The notes below the pieces were generated by a model. It saw only the letters and a list, made by a program, of their open reading frames with translations. It was not told where the DNA came from and searched no databases. This document shows, piece by piece, positions 34,908 to 44,800 of a stretch of DNA of 64,000 nt. Both the position numbers and the translations under genes were made by a program. The stretch is from assembly GCA_045046885.1 (NCBI GenBank), contig JASFYX010000009.1:1-64000 (forward strand). Direction: 5' to 3'. The stretch is from CG1-02-35-72 sp045046885. GTDB taxonomy: Bacteria; Bacteroidota; Bacteroidia; Flavobacteriales; Flavobacteriaceae. Numbering within the stretch: position 1 is the first letter of the stretch; every line of letters starts with the position of its first letter.

Positions 34908-35990
34908 ATGAAATACATTATTGATTCTGATATCAAAAAAGCCGAGACGCTTCCTGCTTCCTTTTATAAGGATCAAACTGTTTTTGAAGCCTTAAAAAAA
35001 CACATTTTTTTAAATTCTTGGCAATGGGTAGGCGATGAAAATTTAGTAAAACTACCCCAAACAGCTCATCCGTTTGTGTTATTAGAAGGCTATTTAACCG
35101 AGCCTATGCTCCTCGTAAGAGATAAAGAGGGCGAGATTAATTGTTTGTCTAATGTTTGTACGCACCGTGGCAATATTGTGGTCTTGAATTCTGGTAAAAC
35201 TAAAAAACTGACTTGTGCTTATCACGGCAGACGGTTTAATTTGAAAGGAGGTTTTGAATATATGCCCGAATTTAAAGAAGTAGAAGGTTTTCCGAGGCCT
35301 TGCGATAACTTACACCCATTTCCATTACGTAAATGGGGTTCTCTTTTATTTGCTGGTTTAAATCCTTCTTTCGATTTTCAACAAGTTATCGCTAAAATGA
35401 ATGAACGTATTGGCTTTTTACCCTTGAGTGATTTTTCGCTTGACGCCACACTTTCTAAAGATTTTTTGGTTCATGCGCATTGGGCTTTGTATTGCGATAA
35501 TTATTTAGAAGGCTTTCATGTACCTTTTGTTCACGAAGATTTAAATAAAGTATTAGATTTTAAAAGTTACAAAACAGAAGTTTATAAATATTGCAACCTT
35601 CAAATTGGTTATACTAATGACACCACAGAAGTCTTTGATTTACCAAAAAATCATATAGATTACGGTAAGAATGTAGCAGCTTATTATTATTGGGTTTTCC
35701 CAAATATGATGTTTAATTTTTATCCTTGGGGGCTCTCTATAAACATTGTAAAACCACTAGATATCAATAGCACCAAAGTATCATTCATATCATACGTTTA
35801 TGACCCTTCAAAATTAGATAAAGGTGCGGGAAGTGCTTTAGATAAAGTACAAAGAGAAGATGAATTTGTAGTAGAGAATGTTCAAAAAGGGGTTCGATCG
35901 TCTTTTTACAAAGCAGGACGTTTTTCGCCCACAAGAGAACAAGGTGTTCATCATTTTCATAGTTTGCTTGCTAAATTTTTGAATAGATAA
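34908..35990 (+). CDS. Rieske non-haem iron oxygenase
   Basis: This is a 360-residue ring-hydroxylating-type oxygenase alpha subunit. The Rieske [2Fe-2S] site is Cys84-x-His86 and Cys103-x2-His106 (NVCTHRGN, CAYHGR). The mononuclear iron site lies in DNYLEGFHVPFVH with His204 and His209; a downstream acidic residue would be the third ligand. The overall size is that of single-component-like members such as choline monooxygenase or stachydrine/glycine betaine demethylases, not of large dioxygenases. No reductase gene is adjacent, so electrons must come from elsewhere. Substrate is unknown; demethylation or hydroxylation of a small amine or acid is possible. Confidence 0.92.
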   Translation: MKYIIDSDIKKAETLPASFYKDQTVFEALKKHIFLNSWQWVGDENLVKLPQTAHPFVLLEGYLTEPMLLVRDKEGEINCLSNVCTHRGNIVVLNSGKTKKLTCAYHGRRFNLKGGFEYMPEFKEVEGFPRPCDNLHPFPLRKWGSLLFAGLNPSFDFQQVIAKMNERIGFLPLSDFSLDATLSKDFLVHAHWALYCDNYLEGFHVPFVHEDLNKVLDFKSYKTEVYKYCNLQIGYTNDTTEVFDLPKNHIDYGKNVAAYYYWVFPNMMFNFYPWGLSINIVKPLDINSTKVSFISYVYDPSKLDKGAGSALDKVQREDEFVVENVQKGVRSSFYKAGRFSPTREQGVHHFHSLLAKFLNR

Positions 35991-36061
35991 ATTTCTTTTA
36001 TAAAACCCCATTAGATTGACTTGCTTTAATTAATTTTGAAGTCTTAATTAAATTAAAAATT

Positions 36062-37240
36062 ATGTCACAAGATTTATATACCGCTCCAGATTATTATCAA
36101 TTAGATGAGCTCCTTACAGAAGAACACAAACTTGTTAGAGACGCTGCCCGCGAATGGGTAAGACGCGCTGTTTCTCCAATAATTGAAGAAGCTGCCCAAA
36201 AAGCCGAATTTCCGACTTCAATAATTAGTGGATTAGCAGAAATTGGTGCTTTTGGCCCTTACATTCCTGAGGAATATGGTGGTGCTGGTTTAGATCAAAT
36301 GTCATATGGTTTGATTATGCAAGAAATAGAACGTGGCGATTCTGGTGTCCGCTCCACGGCCTCTGTTCAATCTTCTTTAGTTATGTATCCTATTTGGAAA
36401 TTTGGCAATGAAGCACAACGCTTAAAATATCTTCCAAAATTAGCCAGTGGCGCATTTATGGGTTGTTTCGGCTTGACCGAACCAAATCACGGTTCAAATC
36501 CAAGTGGTATGGAGACCAAATTCAAAGATATGGGCGACCATTATTTATTAAATGGTGCTAAAATGTGGATTTCTAATGCGCCTTTTGCTGATATAGCAGT
36601 TGTTTGGGCTAAAAATGAAGAAGGTCGTATTCATGGATTAATTGTAGAGCGCGGTATGGAAGGTTTTTCTACACCCGAAACACATAATAAATGGTCTTTA
36701 CGTGCTTCGGCTACCGGCGAATTAATTTTTGATAATGTGAAAGTACCTAAAGAAAATCTTTTACCTAATAAGAGTGGTTTAGGAGCACCATTACAATGTT
36801 TAGATTCTGCGCGTTACGGAATCGCTTGGGGGGCTATTGGTGCCGCTATGGATTGTTATGATACGGCTTTGCGTTATGCAAAAGAACGCATCCAATTTGG
36901 CAAACCCATCGCCGGATTTCAATTACAACAAAAAAAGTTAGCCGAGATGATTACCGAAATCACCAAAGCACAATTATTAACTTGGCGTTTGGGTAGTTTA
37001 CGCAATGATAATAGAGCAACTTCGGCTCAAATATCAATGGCAAAACGCAATAATGTAGCTATGGCTTTAGATATCGCGCGCGAGGCAAGACAAATTTTAG
37101 GCGCTATGGGTATAACTGGTGACTATTCTATAATGCGTCATATGATGAACCTTGAAAGTGTTGTAACCTACGAAGGAACCCACGATATTCATTTATTGAT
37201 AACTGGTTTAGATATTACAGGAATTCCTGCCTTTAAATAA
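36062..37240 (+). CDS. gcdH: Acyl-CoA dehydrogenase, glutaryl-CoA dehydrogenase type
   Basis: This 392-residue flavoenzyme oxidises an acyl-CoA using FAD. CFGLTEPNHGSNPSGM and MWISNAPFADIAVVWAK form the FAD/substrate binding region, and the catalytic base is Glu371 in VVTYEGTHDIH. RSTASVQSSLVMYPI matches the segment of glutaryl-CoA dehydrogenases whose Arg binds the distal carboxylate, so decarboxylating oxidation of glutaryl-CoA to crotonyl-CoA in lysine or tryptophan breakdown is the best reading. It lies 71 bp after the Rieske gene, same strand. Its stop is 6 bp from the end of the convergent TonB receptor gene. A closely related short-chain dehydrogenase is the alternative. Confidence 0.9.
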   Translation: MSQDLYTAPDYYQLDELLTEEHKLVRDAAREWVRRAVSPIIEEAAQKAEFPTSIISGLAEIGAFGPYIPEEYGGAGLDQMSYGLIMQEIERGDSGVRSTASVQSSLVMYPIWKFGNEAQRLKYLPKLASGAFMGCFGLTEPNHGSNPSGMETKFKDMGDHYLLNGAKMWISNAPFADIAVVWAKNEEGRIHGLIVERGMEGFSTPETHNKWSLRASATGELIFDNVKVPKENLLPNKSGLGAPLQCLDSARYGIAWGAIGAAMDCYDTALRYAKERIQFGKPIAGFQLQQKKLAEMITEITKAQLLTWRLGSLRNDNRATSAQISMAKRNNVAMALDIAREARQILGAMGITGDYSIMRHMMNLESVVTYEGTHDIHLLITGLDITGIPAFK

Positions 37241-37246
37241 TCCTTT

Positions 37247-39700
37247 TTATAAAGTACCTATTAAAGAAAAGGTGAAATTACGACCTGGCGCACTAATAGA
37301 AGAAGCAAATTCTTTATAGTGTTGGTCTAGAATATTAGTTACAGCAAAATCTAAATCTATATTTTTAGTCACTTTAGTTTTAAAATAAAAATTAAAAGTA
37401 ATCCAACTAGGTGTACCAAAATATTCTCCTGTACTTGTTATAAAAGGAGTTTGCTCAATATTATCAATACCTTCAGACGGATTGTAATCTTTTAATTTTT
37501 TTCTACCGTTAAATCGGGTATAAAAACGGGTTTCGTATTTGGGTTTAGAATAGTTAAAAGAGATACTCCCAAAAAGTGGCGGAATTGACGATAGGGGTTC
37601 TCCTGTATCGTAAGCATGGCCTTTAGTATAAGTAAAAGTTGTTTTAAATGTAAGATTGGCGTTTAGTGGCGCTTTGGCTTCGAATGTTGTCCCTAGAATA
37701 TACGCATTGTTTTTATTAACATTGGCTACAATATCGCCAATATCGCCATCGAATAAAATAGTCTGACTGCCATTTAAAGTAAAGGCTTCTCTTGTTATGT
37801 AATTATCTAATAAGGTATAGTATGCTGTTAAACCAATATGTGCCTTTTTATTATTAAAATACTTAAGTAATCCTAGTTCTGCATTGTATGCAAATTCAGG
37901 ATTTAAAGAGGCGTTAGGTACAGTAACTTTACCGCTTTTTTCGCGTACTTTTCCAACATCATCTATGTTTGGTGATCTAAATCCTGATGATAAAACGCCG
38001 TTAATTTGCGTATTTTTTGTGGGTTTGTAAACATATCCTGCGGTTAGCGTAAGAGCCGAATTGTTTAAATGGATATCATCATTTGGTAATTGAATAAGTG
38101 TGTGATCTAGCCAGGTTGCATTTAAAGTTGTATTTGTCAGTCTTACGCCTGTATTTAAAGTTGCTTTTTTACTGATGGTTTGTCTGTAATCTAAATAAGC
38201 TGCTGTGCTAAAATAACTACTACCACCATCGGCATAGCGCGATTGCACAAAAAAAGTATCGGTAAAACCTACTACATTATTATTAACAATGTCTAATGTT
38301 TCGCCTCTCGAAACAGAATTAACATCATTATATGACGCCTCTAGGCCGTATGATAATATGCGGTCTTCTTTATTTGTAAGCGGCACAAAAAAATCGGCAT
38401 TAAAACTGTAAACATTTACTTTTTCTTTACGGATTTTTCTTTTTAAACTGCCAAATTTTCTATTTATTCTAGACTCTCTTATGTCTTGGTAAGCTACTGT
38501 TATAGTGCCATTATCTAACCATTTTTTATTTGGATTTATCTCTAATTGCGAAGATATTAACAGCCTATTTTGAGGACCATAATGCCATTCTGCATATTTT
38601 AATGCACCATTTTTATATTCGGTAAGCTTGTCAAATCGGGGAATATTAGAAGATGTGCTATACTGTAAATTTACTTTCAGATTTGTTTTTTCTGAAAGCG
38701 GTTTTACAAACTTTTGCATCATATCCACTTGATGGTAACCTACATTGTGTTGTATATTTGGATTGCTATTTACAACCGGATTAGCATTAAAAAAATGTGT
38801 CGTATTATTAGAGTATTCAGTTTGCTTGCCCCAATCATTAAATCCGTGACTGCGTTTTGTGCCCATTTTTAAATCACCAAAAGAACTGTACGCAATACTT
38901 GTATACGAAGCCCAATTTTTGTGACTACTTTCTATCCCAACCTGCGATACAGATCCGTTATTAACAGTACTGAATTGTGATAAATAACTCGTTTTAGTTT
39001 TAGGAATGTTACTTAGTTTTGGTGTTTTAGTGTAATAATGAATCACACCTCCTAAAGCATCAGAACCATAGACAACAGACGAAGGTCCAAATATAACCTC
39101 TGTTCTTTCTAATTGTGTAGGAGAAATGGTAATTGAGTTCTGCAAGTGTCCCTTCCTATAAATGGCATTGTTCATACGTACACCATCTATAACCAACAAA
39201 ACACGATTGGCTTCCATCCCTCTAATGACGGGACTGCCACCACCAAATTGCGATTTCTGAACCTTTATACCTGGTATATCGGCTAAAACATCTGCGGCTG
39301 TTTGTGGATTTAATTTCTGAATATCTTTTTGCGATATCCCTTCTATTTGTTCTGCAATTCTGCTTCGTCTTTCCTTTCCCTTAGAGGCAACTAAAAAAAC
39401 TTCTTGTAAACTTTCGGCTTTGTTTCTTAAATACACAATATTGTGCATCATTTTTAACTGCTTTTTTAAAGTCTCAAATTCAACATAAGCCACATGTGTA
39501 AAAGTTATTATGGTTAGCTCTGAAAAAGGAGTGAGGTCAACTTGACCTTTTTTATCAGAAATAACATGTTTTGTTTTGTCTTCGTTAAAAACCGCTACAT
39601 GAACTATAGGCTGATGAGAATCTGAATCTAATATAGTGATTGTTTGCGCTTTACTGCTGAATATAACAAATAAAAAAGCTAAAATGTAAAGTTGCTTCAT
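37247..39700 (-). CDS. TonB-dependent receptor, haem/haemoglobin type
   Basis: This 817-residue outer-membrane receptor has a signal peptide (about 1-18), an N-terminal carboxypeptidase-like/CNA-B repeat (about 20-95, TITILDSDSHQPIVHVAVF), a plug domain with DVLADIPGIKVQ, GGGSPVIRGMEANRVLLVID and VVYGSDALGGVIHYYT, and a 22-strand barrel to the C-terminus. RMNNAIYRKGHLQN is typical of the haem/haemoglobin/transferrin-receptor subgroup. It would import haem or another iron source using TonB energy. No adjacent haem gene exists; it is upstream of, and 1 bp apart from, the recO gene end in the same direction. The substrate is inferred from subgroup signature only. Confidence 0.92.
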   Translation of the reverse strand: MKQLYILAFLFVIFSSKAQTITILDSDSHQPIVHVAVFNEDKTKHVISDKKGQVDLTPFSELTIITFTHVAYVEFETLKKQLKMMHNIVYLRNKAESLQEVFLVASKGKERRSRIAEQIEGISQKDIQKLNPQTAADVLADIPGIKVQKSQFGGGSPVIRGMEANRVLLVIDGVRMNNAIYRKGHLQNSITISPTQLERTEVIFGPSSVVYGSDALGGVIHYYTKTPKLSNIPKTKTSYLSQFSTVNNGSVSQVGIESSHKNWASYTSIAYSSFGDLKMGTKRSHGFNDWGKQTEYSNNTTHFFNANPVVNSNPNIQHNVGYHQVDMMQKFVKPLSEKTNLKVNLQYSTSSNIPRFDKLTEYKNGALKYAEWHYGPQNRLLISSQLEINPNKKWLDNGTITVAYQDIRESRINRKFGSLKRKIRKEKVNVYSFNADFFVPLTNKEDRILSYGLEASYNDVNSVSRGETLDIVNNNVVGFTDTFFVQSRYADGGSSYFSTAAYLDYRQTISKKATLNTGVRLTNTTLNATWLDHTLIQLPNDDIHLNNSALTLTAGYVYKPTKNTQINGVLSSGFRSPNIDDVGKVREKSGKVTVPNASLNPEFAYNAELGLLKYFNNKKAHIGLTAYYTLLDNYITREAFTLNGSQTILFDGDIGDIVANVNKNNAYILGTTFEAKAPLNANLTFKTTFTYTKGHAYDTGEPLSSIPPLFGSISFNYSKPKYETRFYTRFNGRKKLKDYNPSEGIDNIEQTPFITSTGEYFGTPSWITFNFYFKTKVTKNIDLDFAVTNILDQHYKEFASSISAPGRNFTFSLIGTL

Positions 39701-39701
39701 A

Positions 39702-40415
39702 TTAATTGAAAACGGTTTGTAATACAGATATTGAATTTAACTTTCTAAAACCCGACAAATGTAATTCAAAATAACTGATTAAAATATCTAGCAAATCTTG
39801 ACGCTCTTCTTTGTTGAGTTTTAGCTTTTGCATAGTATCAAAATCTGTGCCTAAAAGACTTTTAAATAAGTTTAATTTTGAACCTGTAATTGTAGTTGAA
39901 GAAGGTTTGTCTTGAAAAACACCTTCTTGTAAATTAAAGAATAAGCTGTTAAGATTTAATTTGTATGGATAAAACCCCAAATATTTAGATAAGTTTATCA
40001 AAAAAAACAAATGAAAATTGCCCACATTTTTTTGCGTATCTAAATGTTGGAATGAATTGAATAAAAAATTAAATAATGGCTGATTTTGTTCCTCTTCTTG
40101 CAGTGCAAAATTCAAAACTTCTGATAAAAATAAGACCAAAGACTGTTTAACAATATCGTTAGAAATAGTTGTGTAAGCATAGCTTAAATGTACTTCTCTT
40201 ATAGTGTTTAAAGAACCTTTATTATTGTGATTACCTATAATTTCTAATAAGTTTAAAGGTTGAAAATAGGCTGTTCTTATTTTCCCTTTTTTAGCAGCTA
40301 AAACACCTTTTAAAATGTATGATTTTATACCTTGTTGTGTATAACATTTAATTATAAGACTTGTGTCTTTAAATTTTATTGTCTTTAAAACTATGGCTTT
40401 TGTGTTTACAATCAT
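39702..40415 (-). CDS. recO: DNA repair protein RecO
   Basis: This 237-residue RecO-type protein has an N-terminal OB fold beginning IVNTKAIVLKTIKFKDTSLI and YTQQGIKSYILKGV, and a helical C-terminal part. It helps RecR load RecA on SSB-coated DNA in RecF-pathway repair. No zinc-binding CxxC pair is visible in the C-terminal half, as is common for the Bacteroidota form. It lies 1 bp after porZ and 1 bp before the TonB receptor gene, forming a three-gene run. Confidence 0.93.
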   Translation of the reverse strand: MIVNTKAIVLKTIKFKDTSLIIKCYTQQGIKSYILKGVLAAKKGKIRTAYFQPLNLLEIIGNHNNKGSLNTIREVHLSYAYTTISNDIVKQSLVLFLSEVLNFALQEEEQNQPLFNFLFNSFQHLDTQKNVGNFHLFFLINLSKYLGFYPYKLNLNSLFFNLQEGVFQDKPSSTTITGSKLNLFKSLLGTDFDTMQKLKLNKEERQDLLDILISYFELHLSGFRKLNSISVLQTVFN

Positions 40416-40416
40416 T

Positions 40417-42720
40417 TTAATTAATGATGGCTATTTTTGTTGTAGCAACTTCTGTTTTGTCATTTGCTGTTAAAAGCACAATATAAATACCTGATGCTAC
40501 TTTTCTGCCAGCCAAATTAGTTTTGTTCCAAACCACTTTGCCGCCACTTAGCTCTTGTCCTTCAATAACATTTGTTTCATAAACTAAATAGCCCGCAGCG
40601 TCTAAGATTTTAACATTAGTCCCTTTTGGTAAATGTGTGCCGTTTCTCCCATCAATTGTTATAAATTCATTTGATTTTGTAGAGGGGTTTGGATAAGCAT
40701 AAGCCGATTTTAAAGCTTCTCCAAATGGCGCAACTTTACTTTTAAAAACAACAATGCCTTTTTCTGTAGCTATATAAACTTTACCATCAGTATCATCAAC
40801 TTTAATTTTAAGAATTCTATTTGAGGGGAGTGGTGAATTGTCTTTATTAAAATTATACAGTGTTTTACTACCGCTAGGATTTGTACCCAAAACACCTCCT
40901 GTGTCAGAACCAAACCATTTATTGTCTGCCCCATCAATGGCAATTGTGTTAACTATCTGATCCCCTAACAATTTTTTAGCAATACCTTCGTCTAAAATAA
41001 TAATGGGCTCTGCATTTTTCGAGCCACTAAAAACACCTGTTGCGTTAGAAAAAACCACCAACCCTTTCAAAGTGCCTAACCAAATTCTATTACTGTTATC
41101 AATAGCAATTGTTCTTACATTTAAATCTGGCAATGAGCCGCCATTAACTTCGGTTGTTAAAGCTGTTATTTGATTTGTGCTTTCATTGTAAACTAGCGCA
41201 CCATTTCTTCTTGTGCCTATCCAAATAGAATTAGATTTGTCTATTACCAGCTCATTTAACCCCGACTTTTCTGAAGATAAAACTGTGCTAAAATCAACAC
41301 TACTCCAATCGCCATTTGGCGTCATTTTTTTTAATTTATTAGCCACCCAAGCATTAGCTACCCATAAATTGCCACTTCTATCAAAAGCACTTCCGTTAAT
41401 TCTAATGCTGATAAAGTTTGGTGCTCCTGCCAAAAAAAGCTTTTCTAATCCGCTGTTAGAATTATTTAACACGGTTGTAACAACGTCGTTTTCTACCACC
41501 AATATACCATCGTTCCATGAACTTATATAGGCTTTGTTTTCGGTGTTTGGATCTATTGTAACATGTACAAAATCACGTGCAGGAAAAGCACTTGGGTAAG
41601 GTGTATTTATCCAATTTTCACCGTTAAAATGACTGAATCCAAAACGTTTTCCTAACGGCGTATAAGCATCATCATAACCACCATATACAACCCATAGGTT
41701 ATTATTTTTAACACTAATTGAAAACACTTTATTTGAACTTGGTCCTTCTGGATGTATTTCTTCTAAGTTGCTGACATCATTAATGGGTGACTTTAAAATG
41801 CCAAGTTCATTTGTAGCCAAATAGATACTTTCTGCATCAGAAAAAGAGGTGTGTAAGGTAAAACTACCCGTATTATTAACATCTGCTATTTCTTGTAAAT
41901 CGGAATTTAAAACAATTGCCTGTGATGAAGTATTAACAGATAAATGGATTTCAGAGGATTTTATTCCGCGTATAGCTGATGGTAGCGTTTTTTCAATTTC
42001 TAAACTATTAGTTATGGGGTTAATACTGTAGAGGATATTACTTTTTGTCGTAAATATTTTATTGTTAAAAATACTTAGGTGCGAAAAATTGCCGACAAGA
42101 CTGCCTTGGGGTTGCGTCCAGTTATTAAAATCTATAAGATTAGGATTGTTTAAATCAGCTGTATAAATTCCTTTTACTGTAGCCGCATAAATAACGTCAT
42201 TCAGAACAACTGTTTCGTTGACAAAAACAGGATTTGAGCCTGCGTCAATAAAATAAGTATCCCCAAACTGTAAACTAGCGGTATTGTAAATAACAATGCC
42301 AAAAGGTGTGGCTAACAATAGTTTGTCGTTGATTTTAAAAATATTATTTATTTGTTTGTCTCCTGTAATATTTAAGCGTTCAATATCTGCTGAAATATGT
42401 ATAATACCTTGTTTGTCAATTATTTCTATTAATCCTGATTCATAACCAATAAATATATTCTCTGTACTTTCATCGTAAAAAACAGTTGTTACAGTTTTAC
42501 CAGACAGACCATTTACTGAAGAATATTTAAGCGTCGTATTAGTTGTTTCGTCATAAATAAAAATGCCATTATCTACCGCCACATATATTTTAGAGCCTAC
42601 TTTTATAAAATCTTTAGCATTATTGTAAGAAAAAAAATCTTCCCAGTTTTTGCTGAAATCTGATTGGCTAAAAACCAAAGAAAAACTAAGGATAAAAAGG
42701 ACGTTTAATAAGTGTTTCAT
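40417..42720 (-). CDS. porZ: Type IX secretion system protein PorZ
   Basis: This 767-residue exported protein has a signal peptide (about 1-19, ending VFSQ). Residues about 25-670 form beta-propeller repeats (KVGSKIYVAVDNGIFIYD, SIWIGTRRNGALVYN, RIWLGTLKGLVVFSN, KVYIATEKGIVVF). The C-terminal ninety residues (YAYPNPSTKSNEFI, then KTEVATTKIAIIN) form an Ig-like type IX sorting-like domain. This layout and the neighbouring recO match PorZ, which works in the attachment complex that anchors cargo to the cell surface in type IX secretion. A generic two-component-regulator propeller protein is the less likely alternative. Confidence 0.88.
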   Translation of the reverse strand: MKHLLNVLFILSFSLVFSQSDFSKNWEDFFSYNNAKDFIKVGSKIYVAVDNGIFIYDETTNTTLKYSSVNGLSGKTVTTVFYDESTENIFIGYESGLIEIIDKQGIIHISADIERLNITGDKQINNIFKINDKLLLATPFGIVIYNTASLQFGDTYFIDAGSNPVFVNETVVLNDVIYAATVKGIYTADLNNPNLIDFNNWTQPQGSLVGNFSHLSIFNNKIFTTKSNILYSINPITNSLEIEKTLPSAIRGIKSSEIHLSVNTSSQAIVLNSDLQEIADVNNTGSFTLHTSFSDAESIYLATNELGILKSPINDVSNLEEIHPEGPSSNKVFSISVKNNNLWVVYGGYDDAYTPLGKRFGFSHFNGENWINTPYPSAFPARDFVHVTIDPNTENKAYISSWNDGILVVENDVVTTVLNNSNSGLEKLFLAGAPNFISIRINGSAFDRSGNLWVANAWVANKLKKMTPNGDWSSVDFSTVLSSEKSGLNELVIDKSNSIWIGTRRNGALVYNESTNQITALTTEVNGGSLPDLNVRTIAIDNSNRIWLGTLKGLVVFSNATGVFSGSKNAEPIIILDEGIAKKLLGDQIVNTIAIDGADNKWFGSDTGGVLGTNPSGSKTLYNFNKDNSPLPSNRILKIKVDDTDGKVYIATEKGIVVFKSKVAPFGEALKSAYAYPNPSTKSNEFITIDGRNGTHLPKGTNVKILDAAGYLVYETNVIEGQELSGGKVVWNKTNLAGRKVASGIYIVLLTANDKTEVATTKIAIIN

Positions 42721-42804
42721 AAAGTATTTTATAAATCCAAAGATATTTAATATAAACGAAACATTAAAAAGTATTATTTTAGAGTTTTAAAATATTTTTT
42801 ACTG

Positions 42805-43284
42805 ATGGCTCTTGAAATTGAACGTAAATTTTTAGTGAATTCTGAAGATTATAAAAAAGATTCTTATAAAAATTACGAGATTATTCAAGGATTTATAAGT
42901 ACTTCTAAAAATGCTGTTGTACGCATTAGAATTGCAGACGCAAAAGCTTTTATTACTATTAAAGGACGCTCTAATAACTCAGGGATAAGCCGTTACGAAT
43001 GGGAAAAAGAAATTGAACTAAAAGAAGGCCAAGATTTATTAGCTTTAAGTAATACCTCATTAATAAAGAAAACACGGTATCTTGTTAAAATTAAAAACCA
43101 TATTTTTGAAGTAGATGAGTTTAAAGATGATAATAAAGGTTTGGTTATTGCAGAAATTGAATTGAATTCAGAAAACGAAAATTTTACTAAACCTGATTGG
43201 CTAGGCGAAGAAGTTACAGGAAAAGAAAAATATTATAATGTATTGTTAGCGCAAAATCCATACAAAAACTGGAAAACTAAATAA
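42805..43284 (+). CDS. CYTH-domain triphosphate hydrolase/cyclase-like protein
   Basis: This 159-residue protein is a single CYTH domain. The N-terminal EXEXK signature is present in MALEIERKFLV (Glu4, Glu6, Lys8). Basic and acidic residues line the tunnel strands (VVRIRIADAKAFITIKG, RYEWEKEIE, KTRYLVKI, FEVDEF, LVIAEIEL). Family members hydrolyse inorganic triphosphate or thiamine triphosphate, and a few make cAMP. Short stand-alone forms such as this are mostly triphosphatases. It is 8 bp before the DoxX-like gene, probably in one transcript. The exact activity is not determinable. Confidence 0.9.
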   Translation: MALEIERKFLVNSEDYKKDSYKNYEIIQGFISTSKNAVVRIRIADAKAFITIKGRSNNSGISRYEWEKEIELKEGQDLLALSNTSLIKKTRYLVKIKNHIFEVDEFKDDNKGLVIAEIELNSENENFTKPDWLGEEVTGKEKYYNVLLAQNPYKNWKTK

Positions 43285-43292
43285 TTTAGATT

Positions 43293-43700
43293 ATGGAATA
43301 TTTATATAAAGTAGGTATGGCTCATGCAGCCGAATTGTTAATTTTATTTTTTTTGGCTATTACATTTTTGCAATCTGGCTATGATAAAATAAGCGATTGG
43401 AAAGGTAATTTAAGTTTCTTGACAGACCATTTTAAAGAAACCTTTTTTAAAAATACTGTTCCTTTTTTACTTTCAATAATTCTCGTTTTTGAAATCATCG
43501 TTGGGATCTTATCAATAATTGGCATTGTAATGATCTATGTCAATCAAAATACTTTTATGGCTTATTTGGCATGTGTATTAGCTGCAAAAGTTTTGTTGAT
43601 TTTACTCTTTGGTCAAAGGATTGCTAAAGATTATGCCGGAGCTATGACAATTGCTGTTTATTTTATTGTCGCCATTATTGGTGTCATTTTATTGAAATAA
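43293..43700 (+). CDS. DoxX-family membrane protein
   Basis: This 135-residue protein has four predicted membrane helices (about 12-30, 55-80, 85-107, 113-134). FLAITFLQSGYDKISDW at the end of helix 1 is the DoxX/DoxD-like motif. Family members are small inner-membrane proteins linked to quinone or thiol redox chemistry. It follows the CYTH gene by 8 bp and converges on the methyltransferase at 43869. No redox cofactor motif is visible. Confidence 0.85.
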   Translation: MEYLYKVGMAHAAELLILFFLAITFLQSGYDKISDWKGNLSFLTDHFKETFFKNTVPFLLSIILVFEIIVGILSIIGIVMIYVNQNTFMAYLACVLAAKVLLILLFGQRIAKDYAGAMTIAVYFIVAIIGVILLK

Positions 43701-43868
43701 TTTTTTTTAACTTTTATAAAAATTCTCAATTTTTAAACAATAAATATTTCTTATCGTGTTTAATATATAAATAATTAATCTTTATTTTAATGATTGATTT
43801 TAAAAGCGTTTAAATAAACTTTTATATGAGCAGCTTGGTGGTTTTACAGCATTCTACTTAAAATGCCT

Positions 43869-44786
43869 TTAATTGGCTTTAAATGCCTTTTTAACGCGTT
43901 TTAAGATATAAATGCGCGAAGAATACTCTTTTGTAAATAAGGCTTCGAAATTTGAAAATACGCCCACGCAAAAAGCGCGTAAATTTTTAAAAGAATTCCG
44001 ATTATTTTTTTCGCTCAAAATTGAGACATAAAAAGCGTCAAAAATCATAGGATGTGTTTTAACAATTTTTAAATCTACCTTTTTAAAAAGTGTTGCAATA
44101 GCCGTTTTTGAAAAATGCCACAAATGTCTCGGCACGTCATAGGCCGCCCAAAATTCTTTGTAATGATGTGCATCATAACTTTTAAAATTTGGAACAGCGA
44201 TTACCAACACACCATTCGGATTTAATAATTTTTTAAGTGTTTTTACATACTCTAATAAATTGGGCACATGTTCTAAAACATGCCAAAGTGTGATGACGTC
44301 AAATTTACAATTAGTCACTTTTTTTAAAGAGTCAAAAGAATCAAAAACTGAATTTTTATTTATTTTTTGAAGGCCTAATTCGCGTGCTTGTTTGTTAGGC
44401 TCAATACCAAAAACTTCGTAATCGTTTTTTAAACATGATTCTAAAAAATCTCCTGTACCGCAACCAACATCTAAAATACTTGTCGCGCTTGGATGCACTT
44501 TTTTTAATTTTTCAATTTTAGATTTGATGGTGATTTTTCTTACAAACTGATAGGTTTTATCAAACAAATTATCATCTGCATCTGTATGCGAAATATAATC
44601 TTCACTCTCGTAGTAATGCATTAAGTCATCGTCTAACGGACGGGGAGAGGTGACTAAAAAATCTAATTGAGTGTCTTTTAAAATTGTAAATTTTTCTTGG
44701 CTAACGGTAAAATCTGTGCAACTCAAAAAAGGCTCAAGCGGCGCATTTGTAATTGGTGATTTTGAAATAGATTCTTGTTGTTTCAC
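43869..44786 (-). CDS. Class I SAM-dependent methyltransferase
   Basis: This 305-residue soluble protein has the Rossmann methyltransferase core: SILDVGCGTGDFLESCLK (motif I), VFGIEPNKQARELG (motif II), FDVITLWHVLEHVP (motif IV) and LNPNGVLVIAVPN. The N-terminal 95 residues contain a CTDF... metal-free segment and are unassigned; related proteins often methylate lipids, sugars or quinone precursors. The start is a GTG at 44786 lying inside a parS palindrome (44779-44794); no better upstream start exists because mnmG ends at 44801. It is probably co-transcribed with mnmG. Substrate is unknown. Confidence 0.88.
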   Translation of the reverse strand: MKQQESISKSPITNAPLEPFLSCTDFTVSQEKFTILKDTQLDFLVTSPRPLDDDLMHYYESEDYISHTDADDNLFDKTYQFVRKITIKSKIEKLKKVHPSATSILDVGCGTGDFLESCLKNDYEVFGIEPNKQARELGLQKINKNSVFDSFDSLKKVTNCKFDVITLWHVLEHVPNLLEYVKTLKKLLNPNGVLVIAVPNFKSYDAHHYKEFWAAYDVPRHLWHFSKTAIATLFKKVDLKIVKTHPMIFDAFYVSILSEKNNRNSFKNLRAFCVGVFSNFEALFTKEYSSRIYILKRVKKAFKAN

Positions 44787-44794
44787 GTGAAACT
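44779..44794. promoter_or_regulatory. parS-like ParB-binding site 1
   Basis: TGTTTCACGTGAAACT matches the bacterial chromosomal parS consensus TGTTTCACGTGAAACA at 15 of 16 positions and contains the full TTTCACGTGAAA palindrome. It lies between mnmG and the methyltransferase gene and includes the latter's start codon. A second identical copy is at 46688-46703. The call is a sequence match; ParB itself is not encoded in the window. Confidence 0.8.
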
Positions 44795-44800
44795 GTGGTT

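Noticed and set aside
43860..43890. Short direct repeats AAATGCCTTT
   Set aside because: The repeat partly overlaps the methyltransferase C-terminal codons and is too short to interpret as more than local low-complexity sequence.
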